Shown here one piece after another: positions 45,488-58,750 of a DNA stretch of 64,000 bases. Under the pieces are notes generated by a model. The model saw only the letters and a program-made list of their open reading frames with translations. It did no database searches and was not told where the DNA came from. Position 1 is the first letter of the stretch, and every line of letters begins with the position of its first letter. Origin of the DNA: Pantoea sp. AS-PWVM4 (GTDB lineage: Bacteria > Pseudomonadota > Gammaproteobacteria > Enterobacterales > Enterobacteriaceae); NCBI RefSeq assembly GCF_000468095.1, contig NZ_ASZC01000006.1, positions 1 to 64,000 of the forward strand. Direction: 5' to 3'. The position numbers and the translations under genes are program-made.

Positions 45488-46078
45488 TCAGGCAAACTTG
45501 CACACGTCATCGAAGCCGAGGCGTGGCAGACGCGCATGCAGCTTGCTGGCCTCGCCATAGCCGAGGTTGATCAGCAAATTAACCTGCCATTTGCTGTCGC
45601 TGAAGAAGGCGGCGTTGACTTTGGCTGGATCAAAACCAGACATTGGGCCAGCGTCCAGACCGAGCGAGCGCGCGGCCATGATCAGGTAACCTGCTTGCAG
45701 GCTGCTATTACGAAACGCTGTCTCTTTGACCAATTCCGGGTTGCTGGTGAACCAGCTACGCGCATCACCGTGCGGAAACAGTTTCGGCAGATTTTCATAG
45801 AACTCGGGATCTGAGGCGACGATCACCGTAGCCGGTGCCTTCATGGTTTTTTCCAGGTTACCGGAGGAGAGTGCTGGCTTTAACTTCTCTTTCCCTTCCT
45901 GGGAAGTAACAAATACAAAGCGACCCGGTGAGCAGTTAGCAGAAGTCGGACCCAGCGCCGTCAACTGATAGAGCTGTTTAAGCAGTTCTTCTGAAATGGG
46001 TTTTTCCTGCCAGTAGCTGTGGGTGCGAGCCTCATTGAATAGGGTATTCAGAGCGAGGCTGTCGAGCGGTGTACTCAT
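45488..46078 (-). CDS. RutE-like nitroreductase-family protein (malonic semialdehyde reductase type)
   Basis: 196 aa, closely resembling E. coli Rut[78 protein letters not shown]. RutE reduces malonic semialdehyde to 3-hydroxypropionate in uracil breakdown. The start at 46078 has AAGGAGAG upstream; longer in-frame starts lack this. No other rut gene is seen here, so the physiological substrate may differ. Confidence 0.87.
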   Translation of the reverse strand: MSTPLDSLALNTLFNEARTHSYWQEKPISEELLKQLYQLTALGPTSANCSPGRFVFVTSQEGKEKLKPALSSGNLEKTMKAPATVIVASDPEFYENLPKLFPHGDARSWFTSNPELVKETAFRNSSLQAGYLIMAARSLGLDAGPMSGFDPAKVNAAFFSDSKWQVNLLINLGYGEASKLHARLPRLGFDDVCKFA

Positions 46079-46347
46079 GTTTCTCTCCTTTTCAGGCATC
46101 AAATTGAGCCCAATGTTTAGCATGAATAGAGGAATGGCCTGGATCAGTCGGTGCACTTTTGGCACTGCCAGAGATCGTTATACTGCAAACGCAGCGGGTA
46201 ACCAAATCACAAAGCGACACTATCTTTCAATTTACCCTGGCTTATTTTTTCACCTCTACATCTTGCAAAAATAAGAATGCAAGAATAAGATCGTCTTCTT
46301 CAGTAAAGACGAATCTGTGATTTTTGAGTTTTCTAGTGGGGTGCTTT

Positions 46348-47454
46348 ATGCATAATAATCAATTCCTTAGTCGCAGACTGGCTGCCTGGCGGGAAGCAAA
46401 AAAAATTAATCAGGAAGTTCTTTCCGAAGTGATGGGTTTTAAAGACAGGCAAACCCTCTCTGCGATTGAAAAAGGTGCCAGAAATCTCCAACCGGAAGAG
46501 CTTATGCTCGCTCTCGCTTATCTTGATATCAGTTTTGAGGAGTTTGCCGACCCCTATTCTTTGGTTGGCGAAGTTGAATACTCATGGCGGCAAAGCGATG
46601 CAACCGATGTCATTCTGGTAGAGTTTGAAAAGAAGACTAATCGCCTCGTAGCTCTCTATCGAGACTTACGCCAACATTTCTCTACAGAAGCGCCGAGCGT
46701 CATTTTTCCCCGGCTCACTTTAGATAAAGATAGTACTCTGGAAGAGGCGCAGCGTTGTGCAGAGCATCTCGTAGATGAACTGGCATTAGGGGAGTTTCCT
46801 GCTGAAAACCTGGAGTCTCGTTTACTTAAGCGATTCAACATTCTCATGCTCTATATTGATGCCCCTAAAGATGTTTCAGGTGCAGCAATCAGACATAAGG
46901 ATGTGAGTGTTGTATTAGTTAACAGGAGTGAAGTCTCGGGGCGGCGTAATTTTGATATTGCCCATGAAGTCTTTCATTGTCTAACCTGGGATGCTTTACC
47001 ACCACGGCATATTGAATACGCATATTCGAAAACAAAAAAACCACATGAGGAAAGGTTAGCTGATGCGTTTGCCAGCGCCCTTCTTATGCCGGGGAAAAGT
47101 GTAGATAAATATCTTGCAATGCTTGATGAGCCACTGAATGAACTGACTCTTAATGCACTTGCTGATAAATTCCAGGTGTCCTCGCAAGCATTAAAGTGGC
47201 GTCTGGTCAGTTTAAAGAAAATATCTGAAAATGATGCCAAAGTATTTGATGATAGTCTTATGGTAAACAATGGTCACTCAAGGGATATAACGACACCTCG
47301 CCTTTATAATCAGCAGTTTGTTGAGTACGTTGCGAAAGCGTTAGACAGTGGCTTAATCTCTGTCAGGAAAATGGCGACAGTGACAGGTTTAACTATTGAG
47401 GAGCTTAAGCAACTAATGCTGGATTATAACAAGCCCGTTCCCTTTGATCTCTAA
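46348..47454 (+). CDS. XRE helix-turn-helix / ImmA-IrrE (M78) metallopeptidase fusion
   Basis: 368 aa from ATG 46348 (GTGGGG upstream); an in-frame TTG at 46324 would add eight residues. The N-terminal XRE helix-turn-helix spans about residues 6-60 (RLAAWREAKKINQEVLSEVMGFKDRQTLSAIEKGARNLQPEEL). The zinc protease motif is His206-Glu207-x2-His210 (NFDIAHEVFHCLTW), with Glu235 in EERLADAFASALLMP as likely third ligand. Such fusions act as regulators or antitoxins, cleaving repressors in mobile elements. The following gene is 11 nt away and PIN-like. The DNA is A/T-rich compared with its surroundings. Confidence 0.85.
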   Translation: MHNNQFLSRRLAAWREAKKINQEVLSEVMGFKDRQTLSAIEKGARNLQPEELMLALAYLDISFEEFADPYSLVGEVEYSWRQSDATDVILVEFEKKTNRLVALYRDLRQHFSTEAPSVIFPRLTLDKDSTLEEAQRCAEHLVDELALGEFPAENLESRLLKRFNILMLYIDAPKDVSGAAIRHKDVSVVLVNRSEVSGRRNFDIAHEVFHCLTWDALPPRHIEYAYSKTKKPHEERLADAFASALLMPGKSVDKYLAMLDEPLNELTLNALADKFQVSSQALKWRLVSLKKISENDAKVFDDSLMVNNGHSRDITTPRLYNQQFVEYVAKALDSGLISVRKMATVTGLTIEELKQLMLDYNKPVPFDL

Positions 47455-47465
47455 ATGGACTTAGC

Positions 47466-47972
47466 ATGACGATAAAAGCTGGCGATATAGTCTTAATTGA
47501 TACTAATGTTATTATTGAAGCTCATCGAGTATCCTGCTGGCCAGCTTTAAGTCAGCAATATCAGTTCCATACCGTAGCCACGGTTATGGAAGAAACGCAA
47601 ACCGGTTTTCAAAATCGAACCAGTCCTCAGCAAATTGACTTCGGCCAGTTATCCCAGTCAATGGCTCACATTTATACAGTTACTGAGCCAGACAGAATAC
47701 GTTGTACCTTTTCTCATCCCGATATTATGGGGCTCGACCCTGGTGAGCAAGACTTGCTGATTTATGCCAGCAAAGCTGGGCAGGCTTGCTGGCTCCTTGC
47801 CAGCCCTGATAAAGCCGCGATGCGGGTAGCACATAAAATTGGCTGGCTGGAGCAGATGGTATCTTTAGAAAGTTTGCTTAAGTCGATAAATCTTTATCCC
47901 AAACTCGCAAAAAATTACACACAGCAGTGGCATTCGAATACCAGTCAGAATATCAGATTAGGTCTGCTTTAA
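47466..47972 (+). CDS. PIN-like (DUF4411-type) protein, candidate toxin nuclease
   Basis: 168 aa. The sequence fits a PIN nuclease fold: Asp12 in [12 protein letters not shown], Glu42/43 in ATVMEETQTGF, Asp96 in DPGEQDLLIYASKAG and Asp115 in LLASPDKAAMRVAHKIG. PIN proteins are Mg-dependent RNases, many of them toxins. Immediately downstream of the XRE-M78 gene, it most likely forms a two-gene toxin-antitoxin or defence unit. The exact subfamily is a recollection, not a search result. Confidence 0.68.
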   Translation: MTIKAGDIVLIDTNVIIEAHRVSCWPALSQQYQFHTVATVMEETQTGFQNRTSPQQIDFGQLSQSMAHIYTVTEPDRIRCTFSHPDIMGLDPGEQDLLIYASKAGQACWLLASPDKAAMRVAHKIGWLEQMVSLESLLKSINLYPKLAKNYTQQWHSNTSQNIRLGLL

Positions 47973-48023
47973 AGAAAAGGAGCGCATTCTTCCGGGCAAC
48001 AATAATGCGTTCCTCAATCCTCA

Positions 48024-48041
48024 TTACTTACCAATACAAAA
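48024..48041 (-). other. SGI1-type attachment site at the mnmE 3' end
   Basis: The last 18 bases of mnmE read TTTTGTATTGGTAAGTAA. The SGI1 attB in this gene in Salmonella is TTCTGTATTGGTAAGTAA as I recall it, one base different. No second copy was seen on the far side of the XRE-M78/PIN cassette, and no integrase gene is present. Confidence 0.6.
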
Positions 48042-49388
48042 ACTGGAGAAAATCCGCCCCAGCAAGTCATCAGAGGTGAACTCACCGGTAATTTCGCTCA
48101 ACGCCTGTTGTGCCAGACGCAGCTCCTCGGCCAGCAGCTCGCCCGCCCAGGCTCCCAGCAGCTGATCTTTGCCTTGTTGCAAATGGGTTGCCGCCAGTTC
48201 CAGCGCCTGCAAATGGCGACGGCGAGCAAGGAAGCCACCTTCCATATTGCCGCTGAAGCCCATGGTTTGTTTCAGGTGATCGCGCAGGGTATCCACACCT
48301 TCGCCGGTACGGGCGGAGAGGCGAATAAGTGAGTGACCATTTACTTCAGACAGACCAAGGGACTCGCCTGTCATATCGGCTTTGTTTCGTACCACGGTGA
48401 TCGGCAGTTCGGCTGGCAAACGCGAAACAAAATCGGGCCAGATGGCCGCCGCTTCCGTGGCGTCAGTGGTGGTGCCATCCACCATAAACAACACACGGTC
48501 AGCCTGCTCAATCTCCTGCCAGGCACGCTCAATACCGATGCGTTCTACTTCGTCGCTGGCATCGCGTAAACCGGCAGTATCGATGATATGCAATGGCATT
48601 CCGTCGATATGAATGTGTTCGCGCAGTACATCACGCGTCGTTCCGGCAATATCGGTGACAATTGCGGCTTCTCTTCCAGCTAATGCATTGAGAAGACTGG
48701 ATTTTCCAGCGTTAGGACGTCCGGCGATCACCACTTTCATCCCCTCGCGCAGCAGGCTACCCTGGCGTGCTTCAGCACGCACGCCATTCAGGTCACCGAT
48801 CACCGCATTCAGCTGCGCTTCAATTTTCCCGTCGGAAAGGAAGTCGATCTCTTCATCAGGAAAGTCGATAGCGGCTTCCACATAGATGCGCAGGTAAGTA
48901 AGTGCTTCCACAAGCGCGTTAATGCGGATAGAGAATGCCCCCTGCAACGAGTTCACCGCCGAACGTGCCGCTTGCTCTGAGCTGGCATCAATCAGGTCAG
49001 CAATGGCTTCTGCCTGAGCCAGGTCGAGCTTGTCATTCAGGAAGGCGCGTTCAGAAAACTCACCTGGTTGTGCGATGCGAACGCCGGGCAGCGCCACAAT
49101 ACGCTTCAGCAGCAGGTCGAGGATCACCGGGCCACCGTGGCCCTGCAACTCCAGCACATCTTCACCGGTGAAGGAGTTTGGTCCGGGGAACCACAGCGCA
49201 ATGCCCTGATCCAGCACGCGGCCATCGCTATCGGTAAACGGCAGATAGTCGGCATAGCGCGGTTTCGGCAGTTTGCCCAGCACGGCTTGCGCGATGTCAG
49301 CGGCTTTGGCACCGGAGATACGCAGGATGCCGACGCCGCCACGTCCGGGGGGCGTCGCCTGGGCGACGATGGTATCGCTGTGGCTCAT
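48024..49388 (-). CDS. mnmE: tRNA modification GTPase MnmE (TrmE)
   Basis: 454 aa, E. coli length. N-terminal tetrahydrofolate-binding domain ([23 protein letters not shown]), GTPase domain with P-loop [11 protein letters not shown], switch [13 protein letters not shown] and NKAD, and C-terminal CIGK with the catalytic cysteine. With MnmG it makes the cmnm5 modification at U34. Two genes of foreign character abut its 3' end. Confidence 0.98.
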   Translation of the reverse strand: MSHSDTIVAQATPPGRGGVGILRISGAKAADIAQAVLGKLPKPRYADYLPFTDSDGRVLDQGIALWFPGPNSFTGEDVLELQGHGGPVILDLLLKRIVALPGVRIAQPGEFSERAFLNDKLDLAQAEAIADLIDASSEQAARSAVNSLQGAFSIRINALVEALTYLRIYVEAAIDFPDEEIDFLSDGKIEAQLNAVIGDLNGVRAEARQGSLLREGMKVVIAGRPNAGKSSLLNALAGREAAIVTDIAGTTRDVLREHIHIDGMPLHIIDTAGLRDASDEVERIGIERAWQEIEQADRVLFMVDGTTTDATEAAAIWPDFVSRLPAELPITVVRNKADMTGESLGLSEVNGHSLIRLSARTGEGVDTLRDHLKQTMGFSGNMEGGFLARRRHLQALELAATHLQQGKDQLLGAWAGELLAEELRLAQQALSEITGEFTSDDLLGRIFSSFCIGK

Positions 49389-49402
49389 AAATCACCTTTT
49401 TT

Positions 49403-49434
49403 TGCAAAAAAACAGGGCGGCATAAATGCCGCCC
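49403..49434 (-). terminator. Terminator between yidC and mnmE
   Basis: On the minus strand GGGCGGCAT-TT-ATGCCGCCC is followed by TG and seven T residues. It lies downstream of yidC and upstream of mnmE and would separate their expression. Confidence 0.88.
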
Positions 49435-49469
49435 CTTGAGTATACGTCGTGGCTCGTGGGAGCTGGACG

Positions 49470-51116
49470 TTACGCTTTCTTCTTGTCGCGGCTATGCAGA
49501 CCACGTTTTTCCAGGCCGCGATAAATCAGCTGCTGCTGGAGGATGGTAACCAGGTTGCTGACGATGTAGTACAGCACCAGACCTGACGGGAACCACAGGA
49601 AGAAGACGGTAAAGATAACCGGCATGTAAGTCATGATCTTCTGCTGCATCGGATCGGTCACGGTAGTCGGTGACATCTTCTGAATGAAGAACATGGTGAT
49701 ACCCATGATAACCGGCAGGATGTAGTACGGGTCCTGCGCAGACAAGTCATGAATCCACAGAATAAACGGCGCATGACGCAGTTCAACCGAGCCTGACAGC
49801 ATGTAGTACAGGGCAAGGAAGATTGGCATCTGAATCACCAGCGGCAGACAGCCACCGAGCGGGTTGACCTTCTCCGCTTTGTACAGCGCCATCATCTCCT
49901 GGCTCATCTTCTGCTTATCGTCGCCCAGACGCTCACGCATCGCCTGAATCTTCGGCTGTAGCATGCGCATCTTCGCCATCGAGGTGTACTGCGCTTTGGT
50001 CAGCGGGTACATGATGCCACGAACGATGAAGGTGATAACGATGATGGAGAAGCCCCAGTTACCGATGAAGCTGTGGATAAATTTCAGCAGCTTAAACAGC
50101 GGCTGAGAGATGAACCACAACCAGCCGTAATCTACGGTCAGATCCAGGTGAGGCGCAATGGCCGCCATTTTGTCCTGAATTTCCGGGCCAACCCACAGGG
50201 TCGCGCCAAGATTCTGCTGTGCGCCAGGGGCGATAGTTACCGGTGCAGATTTATAACCGATGGCTGCCACGCCGTTACCCAGGTTGCTGGTGTACAGGGT
50301 GTTGGTGCCTTCAGTACGTGGAACCCACGCGGTAGCAAAGTATTGCTGCAACATCGCCACCCAGCCGTTGCTGGTGGTGGTGTTCAGGTTCTCGTTATCA
50401 TTGATGGTATCGAATTTATATTTTTCGTATTTCGCATCGCTGGTCGAGTACGCTGCGCCACGGAAGGTGTGCAGAGCAAAGTTGTTGCTGCCGGTATCGC
50501 GGTGTTTCGGGACTTCAATAGTCTGCTTCAGCTGACCAAACATCGCGACTTCCAGCGGCTGCTGGCTGGCGTTATTGATGTTGTAGTCAACATTTACAGC
50601 GAATTCGCCGCGTTTGAACACGAAGGTTTTGGTGTAGACCACACCGTTTTCGCCGGTCCAGGTGAGCGGTACGCGCAGCTCAGTCTGACCTTCCGCCATC
50701 TCAAAGTGGTCCTGAGTGGTGGTGAAAAGCGGACGCGCGCCATTGTTCGGGTTATCCGGACCGTTGCGACCAGTTAAGCCGCTCTGCGCCTGATAGATGA
50801 ACGCCGGGGTAGTTTCAAGCAGCTGGAACGGTGCATCCGAACCCAGTTTATCCGGGTACGTCAGCAGTGAGGCTTGCTCGATATCGCCGCCACGGGTGTT
50901 GATGTTTAAAGACAGGACATCAGTCTTAACGGTGATCGTTTTGCCCTGGCCGCTGCCGGGAACGCCGGAAGTGGCGGCATCACCCGCTGTGCTGTTAGTG
51001 GTCTGCGTGGTCTGGGTTTGCTGCGGCTGCGGAGCATGGTCCGTCTGCCAGGCTTGCCAGATCATAAAAGACACGAACAGAAAAGCGATGAGAAAGAGAT
51101 TGCGTTGCGAATCCAT
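49470..51116 (-). CDS. yidC: Membrane protein insertase YidC
   Basis: 548 aa, E. coli length. An N-terminal membrane anchor ([19 protein letters not shown]), a large periplasmic domain and a C-terminal insertase core of five segments starting [32 protein letters not shown]. It inserts and folds inner-membrane proteins with or without SecYEG; among its substrates are the F0 c and a subunits encoded in this window. Confidence 0.98.
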   Translation of the reverse strand: MDSQRNLFLIAFLFVSFMIWQAWQTDHAPQPQQTQTTQTTNSTAGDAATSGVPGSGQGKTITVKTDVLSLNINTRGGDIEQASLLTYPDKLGSDAPFQLLETTPAFIYQAQSGLTGRNGPDNPNNGARPLFTTTQDHFEMAEGQTELRVPLTWTGENGVVYTKTFVFKRGEFAVNVDYNINNASQQPLEVAMFGQLKQTIEVPKHRDTGSNNFALHTFRGAAYSTSDAKYEKYKFDTINDNENLNTTTSNGWVAMLQQYFATAWVPRTEGTNTLYTSNLGNGVAAIGYKSAPVTIAPGAQQNLGATLWVGPEIQDKMAAIAPHLDLTVDYGWLWFISQPLFKLLKFIHSFIGNWGFSIIVITFIVRGIMYPLTKAQYTSMAKMRMLQPKIQAMRERLGDDKQKMSQEMMALYKAEKVNPLGGCLPLVIQMPIFLALYYMLSGSVELRHAPFILWIHDLSAQDPYYILPVIMGITMFFIQKMSPTTVTDPMQQKIMTYMPVIFTVFFLWFPSGLVLYYIVSNLVTILQQQLIYRGLEKRGLHSRDKKKA

Positions 51117-51134
51117 CGTTAATGTTCTCTGGTT

Positions 51135-51377
51135 TCAAAGTTTTTTTGGCGGCACAGGATCGTCGCCACCCGGGTTCAAAGGGTGGCATTTTAATACGCG
51201 TTTAATCGTCAACCAACTGCCTTTTATTACGCCAAAGCGACGTAAGGCCTCAATTCCATACTGCGAACAGGAGGGATGGAACCGGCAATGAGGTCCCAGC
51301 AGTGGGCTGATGGCGCGTTGATACACGCGTATCAGGCCGATCAGGAGCCGCGAGCCAGGCGACAGTGACGACGCCAT
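51135..51377 (-). CDS. yidD: Membrane protein insertion efficiency factor YidD
   Basis: 80-aa haemolytic-like DUF37 protein with the conserved signature [56 protein letters not shown]. It assists membrane protein insertion together with YidC. Its start lies within rnpA (37-bp overlap), as in E. coli. Confidence 0.95.
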   Translation of the reverse strand: MASSLSPGSRLLIGLIRVYQRAISPLLGPHCRFHPSCSQYGIEALRRFGVIKGSWLTIKRVLKCHPLNPGGDDPVPPKKL

Positions 51378-51700
51378 AATTTCTCCAACGCTTCCGCCAG
51401 CGCACGGTTATCCAGGTCAGCAACCCCTTTTTTAGCCACGACCACAAAATCCATCGCGGGCAGTTCATGTTGGCGCAGACGAAAGCTTTCGCGGGTCAAT
51501 CGCTTGATCCGGTTGCGTTCATGGGCGCGTTTAACATGTTTTTTGGCGACGGTGAGACCGATGCGGGGATGCCCCAGCGAGTTAAGGCGGCCGAGGATGG
51601 TGATTTGCGGCGTGCCAGCCCTTTGTGGCTGCTGGAAGACGAAAGTGAAATGAGTGGGAGTTAACAAACGTAACTCCCTGGGAAATGCGAGCTTAACCAC
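51341..51700 (-). CDS. rnpA: Ribonuclease P protein component
   Basis: 119 aa, nearly identical to E. coli RnpA, with the RNR signature [16 protein letters not shown]. It is the protein cofactor of the RNase P ribozyme that matures tRNA 5' ends. It follows rpmH after 15 nt and overlaps yidD. Confidence 0.98.
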   Translation of the reverse strand: MVKLAFPRELRLLTPTHFTFVFQQPQRAGTPQITILGRLNSLGHPRIGLTVAKKHVKRAHERNRIKRLTRESFRLRQHELPAMDFVVVAKKGVADLDNRALAEALEKLWRRHCRLARGS

Positions 51701-51715
51701 GAGGGTTAGCTTTTA

Positions 51716-51868
<153 letters not shown>

Positions 51869-51954
51869 CTAAACTTGAAAATTTTCACTGGGTGACGCGT
51901 TTTCGGGCCAGTAAATCGACCGACGCCTCAATGTGTCTTTAATAAAGAGGCGGG

Positions 51955-51983
51955 ATTGTAATAATTGTACAGTCCAGAGTCAA
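51955..51983 (-). promoter_or_regulatory. rpmH promoter
   Basis: On the minus strand TTGACT (51978-51983), 17 bp and TACAAT (51955-51960) form a strong sigma70 promoter, about 100 bp upstream of rpmH and resembling the E. coli rpmH promoter. Confidence 0.85.
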
Positions 51984-52097
51984 TTTACTTCGCTGGTCGC
52001 GGTACCAGGAAAACCCGGATACAGCCCGCTGATTCCGGGCATTGGGCTGAACGCGACAACGCCGGGGTGGAGAATTATACGGGCTATACGTTAAAGC

Positions 52098-52360
52098 GCA
52101 AGGATCGAGCAGGATCTTCTTGCGATCGATCGGCGGATTTTTTTTGCGGAAAACGAGACACGGCCAGAAAATTTACAGCTTTCATCCTGATCCCCGCTCG
52201 CTTTTTCGCCAGAAGGCGTAAACTCTTTAGCGCTTCCGCACCCTGTGGATAAATTGGATCAAAACTGTGTAGAAAGGGGAGATCTCTGTGCCGCTTTGCG
52301 CTATGATCCGCCCTTCCGCTGACGATCCACTCTGAGATCGCAGGGAGGCTACCGCGGATA
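52098..52360 (+). promoter_or_regulatory. dnaA control region: DnaA box and GATC cluster
   Basis: A perfect DnaA box TGTGGATAA lies at 52244-52252, allowing autorepression of dnaA. GATC sites are dense: I count 11 between rpmH and dnaA, including four within about 35 bp near 52101-52135. This suits Dam/SeqA control after initiation. A possible -10 TATGAT (52302-52307) follows. The whole 600-bp rpmH-dnaA gap contains no other gene. Confidence 0.82.
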
Positions 52361-52458
52361 GCGGTCGCAGGCGCTTTCTGATCGCCTGTGTCAAAAAACG
52401 AACGTTTCTTTTATTAGCGCCTAAAATTCTTATCGATTTTGTACGAGTGGAGTCCGCC

Positions 52459-53859
52459 GTGTCACTTACGCTTTGGCAACAGTGTCTTGCCCGTTTGCAG
52501 GATGAGCTTCCTGCCACCGAATTCAGCATGTGGATTCGTCCGCTGCAAGCTGAATTGAACGACAATACGCTGGCCTTATATGCACCAAATCGGTTTGTAC
52601 TCGACTGGGTTCGGGATAAATATCTCAACAGTATCAATGGGCTGCTGAATGAATTCTGCGGTGCGGATGTGCCGTTGCTGCGTTTTGAGGTGGGCACGCG
52701 CCCGGTGGCGCAAGTTGCGGCCAGCCAGCCTGCGATGGCCAGCGTTAGCGCGCCGGCTCCGGCGCAAAGCCGTCCGGCTCCGGCGCAAACGCTGCGCCCA
52801 AGCTGGGACTCTGTCCCCGCGCCAGCGGATGTAACTTACCGCTCCAATGTGAATAACCGCCATAACTTTGACAACTTCGTTGAAGGTAAATCTAACCAAC
52901 TGGCGCGCGCGGCGGCACGTCAGGTGGCGGATAATCCGGGTGGTGCTTATAACCCGCTGTTCCTTTATGGCGGCACGGGTCTGGGCAAAACTCACCTGTT
53001 ACATGCGGTCGGCAACGGCATCATGGCGCGCAAGCCCAATGCCAAAGTGGTGTACATGCACTCCGAACGTTTTGTGCAGGACATGGTGAAAGCGCTACAA
53101 AACAACGCCATTGAAGAGTTCAAACGTTACTATCGCTCCGTCGATGCATTGTTAATCGATGACATCCAGTTCTTTGCCAATAAAGAGCGATCGCAGGAGG
53201 AGTTTTTCCACACCTTCAATGCGCTGCTGGAAGGCAATCAACAGATCATCCTGACCTCGGATCGTTACCCCAAAGAGATCAACGGTGTGGAAGATCGTCT
53301 GAAGTCGCGCTTTGGCTGGGGATTGACCGTAGCGATTGAGCCGCCGGAGCTTGAGACGCGTGTTGCGATCCTGATGAAGAAAGCCGATGAAAACGACATT
53401 CGCCTGCCGGGTGAAGTGGCGTTCTTTATTGCCAAGCGTCTGCGTTCTAACGTCCGTGAGCTGGAAGGCGCACTGAATCGCGTTATCGCCAACGCCAACT
53501 TTACCGGCCGCGCCATTACCATCGATTTCGTGCGTGAAGCGCTGCGCGATCTGCTGGCGTTGCAGGAAAAGCTGGTCACCATCGACAACATTCAAAAGAC
53601 GGTGGCGGAGTATTACAAAATTAAAGTGGCTGATCTGCTCTCCAAGCGCCGTTCGCGCTCGGTAGCACGTCCACGCCAGATGGCGATGGCGATGGCGAAA
53701 GAGCTGACCAACCATAGCCTGCCGGAAATTGGTGATGCGTTTGGTGGCCGCGACCATACCACCGTGCTTCACGCCTGCCGTAAAATCGAGCAGCTGCGTG
53801 AAGAGAGCCACGACATCAAAGAAGATTTCTCTAACCTCATTCGAACTTTATCTTCCTGA
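52459..53859 (+). CDS. dnaA: Chromosomal replication initiator DnaA
   Basis: 466 aa (E. coli 467) from GTG 52459, the E. coli-type start (SLTLWQQCL), with GGAG 8 nt upstream. Domain I spans 1-80, an Ala/Pro-rich linker about 85-125, and the AAA+ domain has Walker [10 protein letters not shown] at 171-179 and Walker B LLIDDIQF. The C-terminal DNA-binding domain contains the signature [19 protein letters not shown]. It binds the DnaA boxes of oriC about 32 kb to the left. Confidence 0.98.
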   Translation: MSLTLWQQCLARLQDELPATEFSMWIRPLQAELNDNTLALYAPNRFVLDWVRDKYLNSINGLLNEFCGADVPLLRFEVGTRPVAQVAASQPAMASVSAPAPAQSRPAPAQTLRPSWDSVPAPADVTYRSNVNNRHNFDNFVEGKSNQLARAAARQVADNPGGAYNPLFLYGGTGLGKTHLLHAVGNGIMARKPNAKVVYMHSERFVQDMVKALQNNAIEEFKRYYRSVDALLIDDIQFFANKERSQEEFFHTFNALLEGNQQIILTSDRYPKEINGVEDRLKSRFGWGLTVAIEPPELETRVAILMKKADENDIRLPGEVAFFIAKRLRSNVRELEGALNRVIANANFTGRAITIDFVREALRDLLALQEKLVTIDNIQKTVAEYYKIKVADLLSKRRSRSVARPRQMAMAMAKELTNHSLPEIGDAFGGRDHTTVLHACRKIEQLREESHDIKEDFSNLIRTLSS

Positions 53860-53863
53860 CGCT

Positions 53864-54964
53864 ATGAAATTTATTGTTGAACGTGAGCAGTTGCTGAAAC
53901 CGCTGCAACAAGTCAGCGGCCCGCTTGGTGGGCGTCCTACGCTGCCGATCCTCGGAAATTTGCTGCTGCAGGTTAATGAAGGCACCCTGCTGCTGACCGG
54001 CACCGATCTGGAAATGGAGATGGTGGCGCGCGTGGCGTTAACGCAGCCGCATGAACCTGGTGCGACCACGGTTCCGGCGCGTAAATTCCTCGACATTTGT
54101 CGCGGTCTGCCGGATGGCGCAGAGATCACCCTGACGCTGGAAGGCGACAGAATGCTGGTGCGCTCTGGCCGCAGCCGTTTTTCACTCTCCACGCTGCCCG
54201 CCAGTGATTTTCCCAATCTGGATGACTGGCAAAGCGAGGTGGAATTCACCCTGCCGCAGGCCACGCTGAAGCGTCTGATTGAAGCTACGCAGTTTTCGAT
54301 GGCGCATCAGGACGTGCGTTACTACCTCAACGGCATGCTGTTTGAAACCGAAGGGGAAGAGTTGCGCACTGTCGCAACCGATGGTCACCGTCTGGCGGTC
54401 TGCTCGATGCCTATCGGTCAGGCGTTACCTAACCATTCGGTGATCGTGCCGCGTAAAGGGGTGATTGAGCTGGTACGTCTGCTTGACGGCGGCGAAACCC
54501 CGTTACAGGTACAAATCGGCAGCAGCAATATCCGCGCCCACGTCGGCGATTTTATTTTTACATCGAAGCTGGTTGATGGTCGTTTCCCGGATTATCGCCG
54601 CGTATTGCCGAAAAATCCCGACAAAGCGCTGGAAGCCGGTTGCGATCTGCTGAAGCAGGCGTTTGCGCGTGCGGCGATTTTGTCGAATGAGAAATTCCGC
54701 GGTGTTCGCATCTATATCACCGAAAATCAGCTCAAAATCACCGCCAACAACCCGGAACAGGAAGAAGCGGAAGAGATGCTGGATGTCAGCTACAACGGCA
54801 GCGAGCTGGAGATTGGTTTCAACGTGAGTTACGTGCTGGATGTGCTGAACGCGCTGAAGTGCGAAAATGTGCGTTTGCTACTGACTGACTCCGTATCGAG
54901 TGTGCAAATCGAGGATGTTGCCAGCCCGGCAGCCGCCTACGTTGTCATGCCAATGCGGTTGTAG
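53864..54964 (+). CDS. dnaN: DNA polymerase III sliding clamp (beta subunit)
   Basis: 366 aa, E. coli length, with three clamp domains, starting MKFIVEREQLLKPLQQVSGPLGGRPTLPILGNLLL and ending VMPMRL. It dimerises into the ring that tethers polymerase III. It starts 4 nt after the dnaA stop and is cotranscribed with it. Confidence 0.98.
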   Translation: MKFIVEREQLLKPLQQVSGPLGGRPTLPILGNLLLQVNEGTLLLTGTDLEMEMVARVALTQPHEPGATTVPARKFLDICRGLPDGAEITLTLEGDRMLVRSGRSRFSLSTLPASDFPNLDDWQSEVEFTLPQATLKRLIEATQFSMAHQDVRYYLNGMLFETEGEELRTVATDGHRLAVCSMPIGQALPNHSVIVPRKGVIELVRLLDGGETPLQVQIGSSNIRAHVGDFIFTSKLVDGRFPDYRRVLPKNPDKALEAGCDLLKQAFARAAILSNEKFRGVRIYITENQLKITANNPEQEEAEEMLDVSYNGSELEIGFNVSYVLDVLNALKCENVRLLLTDSVSSVQIEDVASPAAAYVVMPMRL

Positions 54965-55051
54965 AAAATATCGGCCTGGCAAGCAAGCCAGGCCTGGTTT
55001 ATTGAAGTTTGGTAAACACCCTCTTCTTGTCCTCCAAAGCTGGATTGATTG

Positions 55052-58563
<3,512 letters not shown>

Positions 58564-58570
58564 TGTGCCA

Positions 58571-58599
58571 AAACCCTTCCCAATCGGGAAGGGTTTTTT
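58571..58599 (+). terminator. gyrB terminator
   Basis: AAACCCTTCCC-AATC-GGGAAGGGTTT runs into a six-T tract, 7 nt after the gyrB stop. It is a strong Rho-independent terminator. Confidence 0.95.
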
Positions 58600-58750
58600 G
58601 TTTGTTACCCGCCTGACATTTCCTTTTCTGCTTAAAAAACATCTGCGTTAGCTTTTGTTTGCTTCCGTTTTTTCCCGTGCGCTGCGATCCGTGTCACTTA
58701 CATCTGTTGTCCACTCCCTTACGCTTTGGGCGAAGCGGAGGGGATGACGC

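Noticed and set aside
51341-51377. rnpA-yidD overlap as a possible annotation error or frameshift
   Set aside because: The same overlap exists in E. coli, and both proteins are full length and conserved.
52098-52135. GATC cluster as part of a restriction or mobile element
   Set aside because: It sits in the dnaA promoter, where Dam/SeqA sites are expected in enterobacteria.
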